Shown: positions 4,136 to 7,351 of the stretch, piece by piece | How positions within the stretch are numbered: the stretch's first letter is position 1 | Layout: each line of letters starts with the position of its first letter | Source: Promethearchaeota archaeon | GTDB taxonomy: Archaea > Asgardarchaeota > Lokiarchaeia > Sigynarchaeales > SOKP01 | Assembly: GCA_016839425.1 (NCBI GenBank) | Contig: JAEOUI010000436.1 | Location: 1-7,351, forward strand | DNA: 7,351 bases | Direction: 5' to 3' | The notes under the pieces: model-generated | The model's database searches: none | Told to the model about the DNA's origin: nothing | The model's input: the letters and a program-made list of their open reading frames with translations, nothing else | Made by a program: the position numbers and the translations under genes

Positions 4136-6766
4136 TTAATTACCTTTTTCGTTTAATTTGGAAACGATAAATTCCATGTTTTCTTCGAGAGCTTGGATGT
4201 GTTCTTCTAACTCGAGTTTTTTAGCCAGCATTAATGCTTTCTCGCAGAAGATCCTTGCGCTCTTGAAATCTGAGATCATTACAGAAACAAAAAGTAAAGA
4301 CTCAAAGGTATCCAGGAGCATATCAGGGTCTTTTAATTGCCGAGCTAAATTCATTCTCTCTCCAAGAAACTTTAATGCTTCGGAATAATTTCCTTGCTCG
4401 GTGTGATTATCAGCAACATCCTTTAAAAATTCAGAAACCCTTAACGAGTCACCTTTTTGTCTCGAAAGCTCCAAGGCCTCAGAGTAATAATGAAGTGCCT
4501 TTTCAAGATCGCTGATGTTCGCATATGCAGTCCCAATGTTACTTAAAACAGTCATATGTTCATCGATATCATCTATTTTATCGTGTAATGCGATAGCCTC
4601 TTCATATGAATTTATCGCAGATGGATAATCCTCCAATTCTGCAAATATTATCCCTAAATTATTCAAATATGTTGCTTTTGATTCAAGCATTTTAAGATTT
4701 TCAGCCAATTGAATGGCTTCTTTATAGGTAGAAATGGACTTATCGTAATTTTCCATATCATAATAGAGTTCAGCAATGTTATAAAGTGAATTTTTAATAT
4801 TTTTTTGATAATTAGCCTTTTTAGCGAATATAATTGCCATTTCAAACGACTTTAGAGCTTCGGAGTAATTATTTAAATTTTGATAAAACTTGCCTAATTG
4901 GATATAATCTGCCGAATTACTTCTATTTGAACCTAATTTATCGTTTATTTCTATTCCTTTTTTACACCACGCGATTGCTGATTCAAAATCACCTTTTTCG
5001 CTCATTAAATCTGCAAGATTTCCATATATTATCCGAATTCGATCTAAATCTCCTGCTTTAGTGAAAATATCGAGAGCGGCAAGATAAGTATCATTGGCAT
5101 TGTCATACATTCCCTTATCTGCGTAAATAGTGCCGATATTAATTAGGTTTAACGCCATTGAGAAAGGAGAGCCCAATTCTTGGTTAATTTTAAAAGCTTC
5201 CTCATAATGCTCTAAAGCCTCGTCATATTTTTCGAACTTAAATTGGAGGATGTTTCCGATATTATTGAGACGTGTCGCTTTTCCTTTAAGATTTCCTATT
5301 TCGCTCTCCAACGCAAGCGATTTTTTAAACGCTTCTAAAGCTTTATCAGCTTCATCTAATTCGTCCAAGACGGCCCCTTTATTACTTAATACTTGAGCTA
5401 TACCTTTTTTATAACTCAATTGCTCGTTCATTTTAAGAGCTTCGTCGTACAAATCTAATGCTTTTTGATAATTTTCTTTTTTTCGATATATAAAACCAAT
5501 ATTGTTGTAAATATTTGCAAGGTTCGCTTGATTATCTAATTTTTTATCAATTTCCATCGCTTTCTCCAAATATTCCAAGCTCGTATCATAATCGCTCCAA
5601 GTTGAATAAACTAATCCTATCTGATTGAAAAAAAAGCGTTTAAACTTCAAATCCTCGTCAGAGCTTACGAGCGTAAGTCCTTTTTTTGCCGTTTCCAAGA
5701 CATAATCAAGTTGATTTAGGTCGTAATATATGTTATTTACAAGATTATATTTCATGAGTTCGCTAGCTGATTCGAAGATAGGTTTACACCAAGTTTTAAA
5801 ATCAGGAGGCTTATCCTTTAGTTCCTCATCGAGATTTTTTGGATAAGGCACATCTAATAATTCCAACCAGAGAAAGTCATGAACAAACTTATTTGTATTT
5901 CCAATAATTTGATAGATAGGATAAGGATTTTGTTTTTTAATAGAATATAAAAATTCTTGGGCTGAAGAAAGGCTAGATTGACTACTATCGTCAATTATTA
6001 TCTCATATCTCCTGAAACCAACCTTGTTCGAATGTTCAAGCCAAACAAGACATTTAATTGAAGGAAATTCTTGCAATAAAGGTCCAACATCGAAAGCATC
6101 GCTTCCGGAATAGCCCATAACGACCAGCACTGCGTCGTTCAATAGATCGTGAAGAGTTTCTTTTTTGAAAGGTTCAATTGCGAAAGTTTCACCTTCTTCT
6201 CTATTTTTGCCTAACGCACTTATTGTCGTTATAAGCGAGTTAGAAGTGATTTCTCCTGTTATAATGTTTTTTTTCGTGCCATGAATCTTGTAAAGGGGAA
6301 ATTTTCCTTGATTGTATAAACTTATATAATCTTGATTTGAGAGATATTCTTCTTTAGTAATTATTGGAACAATATTTCTCTTTTCAGTTTCTGGTAAAAT
6401 CTTCATCAGGGCATGTTCAATTAAAAAATCAAAATTCGTAGTGATAACTGGATGGTGTTTTATAATCTCCTGCCCCAAAAAATGATGAATGAGGTTTGGT
6501 GCATCCACTAATTCTAAATAGTCTAAGAAATTCAACTCTTTATCGAATTTGGCTTGAATCCTTTCTACAACCATCTCGTATCTCAAACTGGGAAACGATA
6601 ACACTCTCTCAGATTCTTCTTTAGGTGTACAAAAACCGAGAAGAATCTCAGAAAATTGCATTGCCGAAGGTAATGAACTCGGAGGGTCCATGGATATTCC
6701 TGCCCCTACAAGATACACTATTTTATCTTTTTTTTTAATAATATCACTTATAATATTCTCAACCAT
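4136..6766 (-). CDS. SIR2-like (probable NADase) domain fused to a twelve-unit TPR array
   Basis: The protein has 876 residues from ATG at 6766. Residues 1 to about 300 are a SIR2-like Rossmann domain: GAGIS at 21-25 (NAD binding), TTNFD at 109-113 with Asn111, KIHG at 160-163 with catalytic-type His162, and GYSGSD at 218-223. Only Cys46 and Cys239 occur there, so the zinc Cys4 module of sirtuin deacetylases is absent. This matches the SIR2_2-type domains that act as NAD+ hydrolases in ThsA and DSR immune proteins. After a helical linker (301-373), residues 374-854 are twelve TPR units of 40 residues (the fourth has 41), similar in layout to LGN/rapsyn-type arrays. There is no NTPase domain between the two. 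By analogy, the TPRs would sense a ligand or partner and release NADase activity; that is inference, and a signalling role is possible. The gene follows the phosphoesterase by 33 bases and may share its transcript. Confidence 0.88.
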   Translation of the reverse strand: MVENIISDIIKKKDKIVYLVGAGISMDPPSSLPSAMQFSEILLGFCTPKEESERVLSFPSLRYEMVVERIQAKFDKELNFLDYLELVDAPNLIHHFLGQEIIKHHPVITTNFDFLIEHALMKILPETEKRNIVPIITKEEYLSNQDYISLYNQGKFPLYKIHGTKKNIITGEITSNSLITTISALGKNREEGETFAIEPFKKETLHDLLNDAVLVVMGYSGSDAFDVGPLLQEFPSIKCLVWLEHSNKVGFRRYEIIIDDSSQSSLSSAQEFLYSIKKQNPYPIYQIIGNTNKFVHDFLWLELLDVPYPKNLDEELKDKPPDFKTWCKPIFESASELMKYNLVNNIYYDLNQLDYVLETAKKGLTLVSSDEDLKFKRFFFNQIGLVYSTWSDYDTSLEYLEKAMEIDKKLDNQANLANIYNNIGFIYRKKENYQKALDLYDEALKMNEQLSYKKGIAQVLSNKGAVLDELDEADKALEAFKKSLALESEIGNLKGKATRLNNIGNILQFKFEKYDEALEHYEEAFKINQELGSPFSMALNLINIGTIYADKGMYDNANDTYLAALDIFTKAGDLDRIRIIYGNLADLMSEKGDFESAIAWCKKGIEINDKLGSNRSNSADYIQLGKFYQNLNNYSEALKSFEMAIIFAKKANYQKNIKNSLYNIAELYYDMENYDKSISTYKEAIQLAENLKMLESKATYLNNLGIIFAELEDYPSAINSYEEAIALHDKIDDIDEHMTVLSNIGTAYANISDLEKALHYYSEALELSRQKGDSLRVSEFLKDVADNHTEQGNYSEALKFLGERMNLARQLKDPDMLLDTFESLLFVSVMISDFKSARIFCEKALMLAKKLELEEHIQALEENMEFIVSKLNEKGN
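4205..5647 (-). repeat. Region encoding twelve tandem TPR units
   Basis: The units begin at residues 374, 414, 454, 494, 535, 575, 615, 655, 695, 735, 775 and 815. Most share the pattern N-N-I-G-x-I-Y in helix A and Y-x-x-A-L-x-x-Y-x-x-A-L in helix B, then a loop of 6 to 8 residues. DNA copies are diverged, so this is an old array and not a recent tandem expansion. Units 11 and 12 are the least typical and may form the cap. Confidence 0.85.
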
Positions 6767-6799
6767 TATTATTCAAATCCAATCTTTAATATCGAATTT

Positions 6800-7312
6800 T
6801 CAGAGTTCTATTATTTCAGCTTTCATTTCATTCGTATCAACGATTGCAAAAGTTGCTTTCCCAGTAAGATACCCACAGACCTCTCCAGGATTTAATATCA
6901 AAACACCATTTCCCATTTCTTTGTTGACTAGTTCATGAGTATGACCCGTGAGGATCATATCAAAATTATTTGACTCTGCTAAGGCCTTTATGGTTTCTGG
7001 TTTTGGGTAATGTGAGACAAAGATTTTTTTACCGTCCAATTCAAGCACGAATTCTAGACCGTTTTCTGCGAATTGACAAATCTGACCGAGTACTCTCCTT
7101 AAATGTATTTTTTCTCCATCGTTGTTACCAAAAACTCCAAAAAAATTACTTTTAATATTATCGTTTAACCCATCAAACCATCTTTTTACAAACGGAGATA
7201 CAATGTCGCCACAATGGATTAATGCCTCAACATCTCTCTCATTCATTATTGAAACTGCTTTAATAATGTTGTCTTTATGGTCATGTGTATCAGATATTAC
7301 TGCAATTTTCAA
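6800..7312 (-). CDS. YfcE/MJ0936-family metallophosphoesterase
   Basis: This 170-residue protein has all the dimetal phosphoesterase motifs in order: SDTH with Asp8 and His10, HCGD with Asp36, GNND with Asn63, SHY with His101, and GHTH with His124 and His126. The size and the short C-terminal strand ending NPGEVCGYLTGKATFAIVD fit the YfcE/MJ0936 group, cytosolic Mn2+ or Ni2+ phosphodiesterases known mainly from activity on artificial or 2',3'-cyclic substrates. The natural substrate is unknown. Translation begins at TTG at 7312, giving the classic MKIAVISDTHDH start; a GAGG sits 8 bases upstream and no in-frame ATG precedes the motif. It is the first gene of a possible two-gene unit with the SIR2-TPR gene. 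Confidence 0.93.
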   Translation of the reverse strand: MKIAVISDTHDHKDNIIKAVSIMNERDVEALIHCGDIVSPFVKRWFDGLNDNIKSNFFGVFGNNDGEKIHLRRVLGQICQFAENGLEFVLELDGKKIFVSHYPKPETIKALAESNNFDMILTGHTHELVNKEMGNGVLILNPGEVCGYLTGKATFAIVDTNEMKAEIIEL

Positions 7313-7320
7313 TATAAATT

Positions 7321-7324
7321 CCTC
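7321..7324 (-). promoter_or_regulatory. Shine-Dalgarno site deciding the TTG start of the phosphoesterase
   Basis: The minus strand reads GAGG, then 8 bases, then TTG at 7312. The spacing is normal and supports initiation at the TTG. Confidence 0.6.
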
Positions 7325-7340
7325 GTAAAATATTCAAGAA

Positions 7341-7351
7341 AATTTTTATAA
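7341..7351 (-). promoter_or_regulatory. Possible TATA box at the window edge
   Basis: The minus strand reads TTATAAAAATT. If used, transcription would start only about 8 bases before the TTG and exclude most of the Shine-Dalgarno site, so either the box is fortuitous or the promoter lies outside the window. Confidence 0.2.

Noticed and set aside
4158..5061. Plus-strand and alternative minus-strand frames inside the TPR region
   Set aside because: They overlap a continuous, strongly patterned TPR reading frame and have no family resemblance.
4136..6766. The SIR2 domain as a classical protein deacetylase (sirtuin)
   Set aside because: The paired CxxC zinc module is missing and the motif set fits SIR2_2-type NADases better.
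6690..7328. Plus-strand frames over the phosphoesterase and the start of the SIR2 gene
   Set aside because: They are shadows of the motif-complete phosphoesterase on the minus strand.

Overview
The window is AT-rich DNA in which every convincing gene lies on the minus strand. Four features point to an archaeon, most likely an Asgard (Lokiarchaeia-like) lineage: a eukaryote-like JAMM/MPN+ isopeptidase domain of the Rpn11/CSN5 type, a start of a probable CTP-dependent polyprenol/diacylglycerol kinase, TATA-like AT boxes instead of bacterial -35/-10 pairs, and a mix of Shine-Dalgarno-led and leaderless-looking starts with several TTG starts. This assignment is inference; no rRNA or other marker gene is present.

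In transcription order (right to left) the layout is as follows. (1) 7312-6800 is a YfcE/MJ0936-type metallophosphoesterase, followed after 33 bases by (2) 6766-4136, a large protein with an N-terminal SIR2-like NAD-binding domain and twelve 40-residue TPR units. (3) After a 279-base AT-rich gap with a T-run and promoter-like elements comes 3856-2342, a JAMM peptidase domain fused to a helical TPR/alpha-SNAP-like C-terminal half. (4) After a 149-base gap with an inverted repeat and a TATA-like box comes a tightly spaced run of three genes: a Cys-rich, double zinc-finger, highly charged protein (2108-1413, probably starting further upstream near 2192), a radical SAM protein (1383-463), and a membrane protein cut by the window edge (435-1) that ends on a polyprenol kinase-like E-x2-RK-x2-H motif.

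The right half is the most unusual part. A SIR2-like domain lacking the Cys4 zinc module of deacetylases, joined to a long TPR array, has the architecture of sensor-effector NADases in prokaryotic immunity. The next gene in the same direction encodes a JAMM protein with an intact zinc site and its own helical-repeat half. Whether the two work together cannot be decided here: they are separated by a probable transcription break, and no ubiquitin-like, E1 or E2 gene is visible. The left operon may combine nucleic-acid-associated and lipid/cofactor functions, but no pathway can be named. No tRNA, rRNA, CRISPR array, insertion sequence or stretch of over 300 bases without a gene was found.
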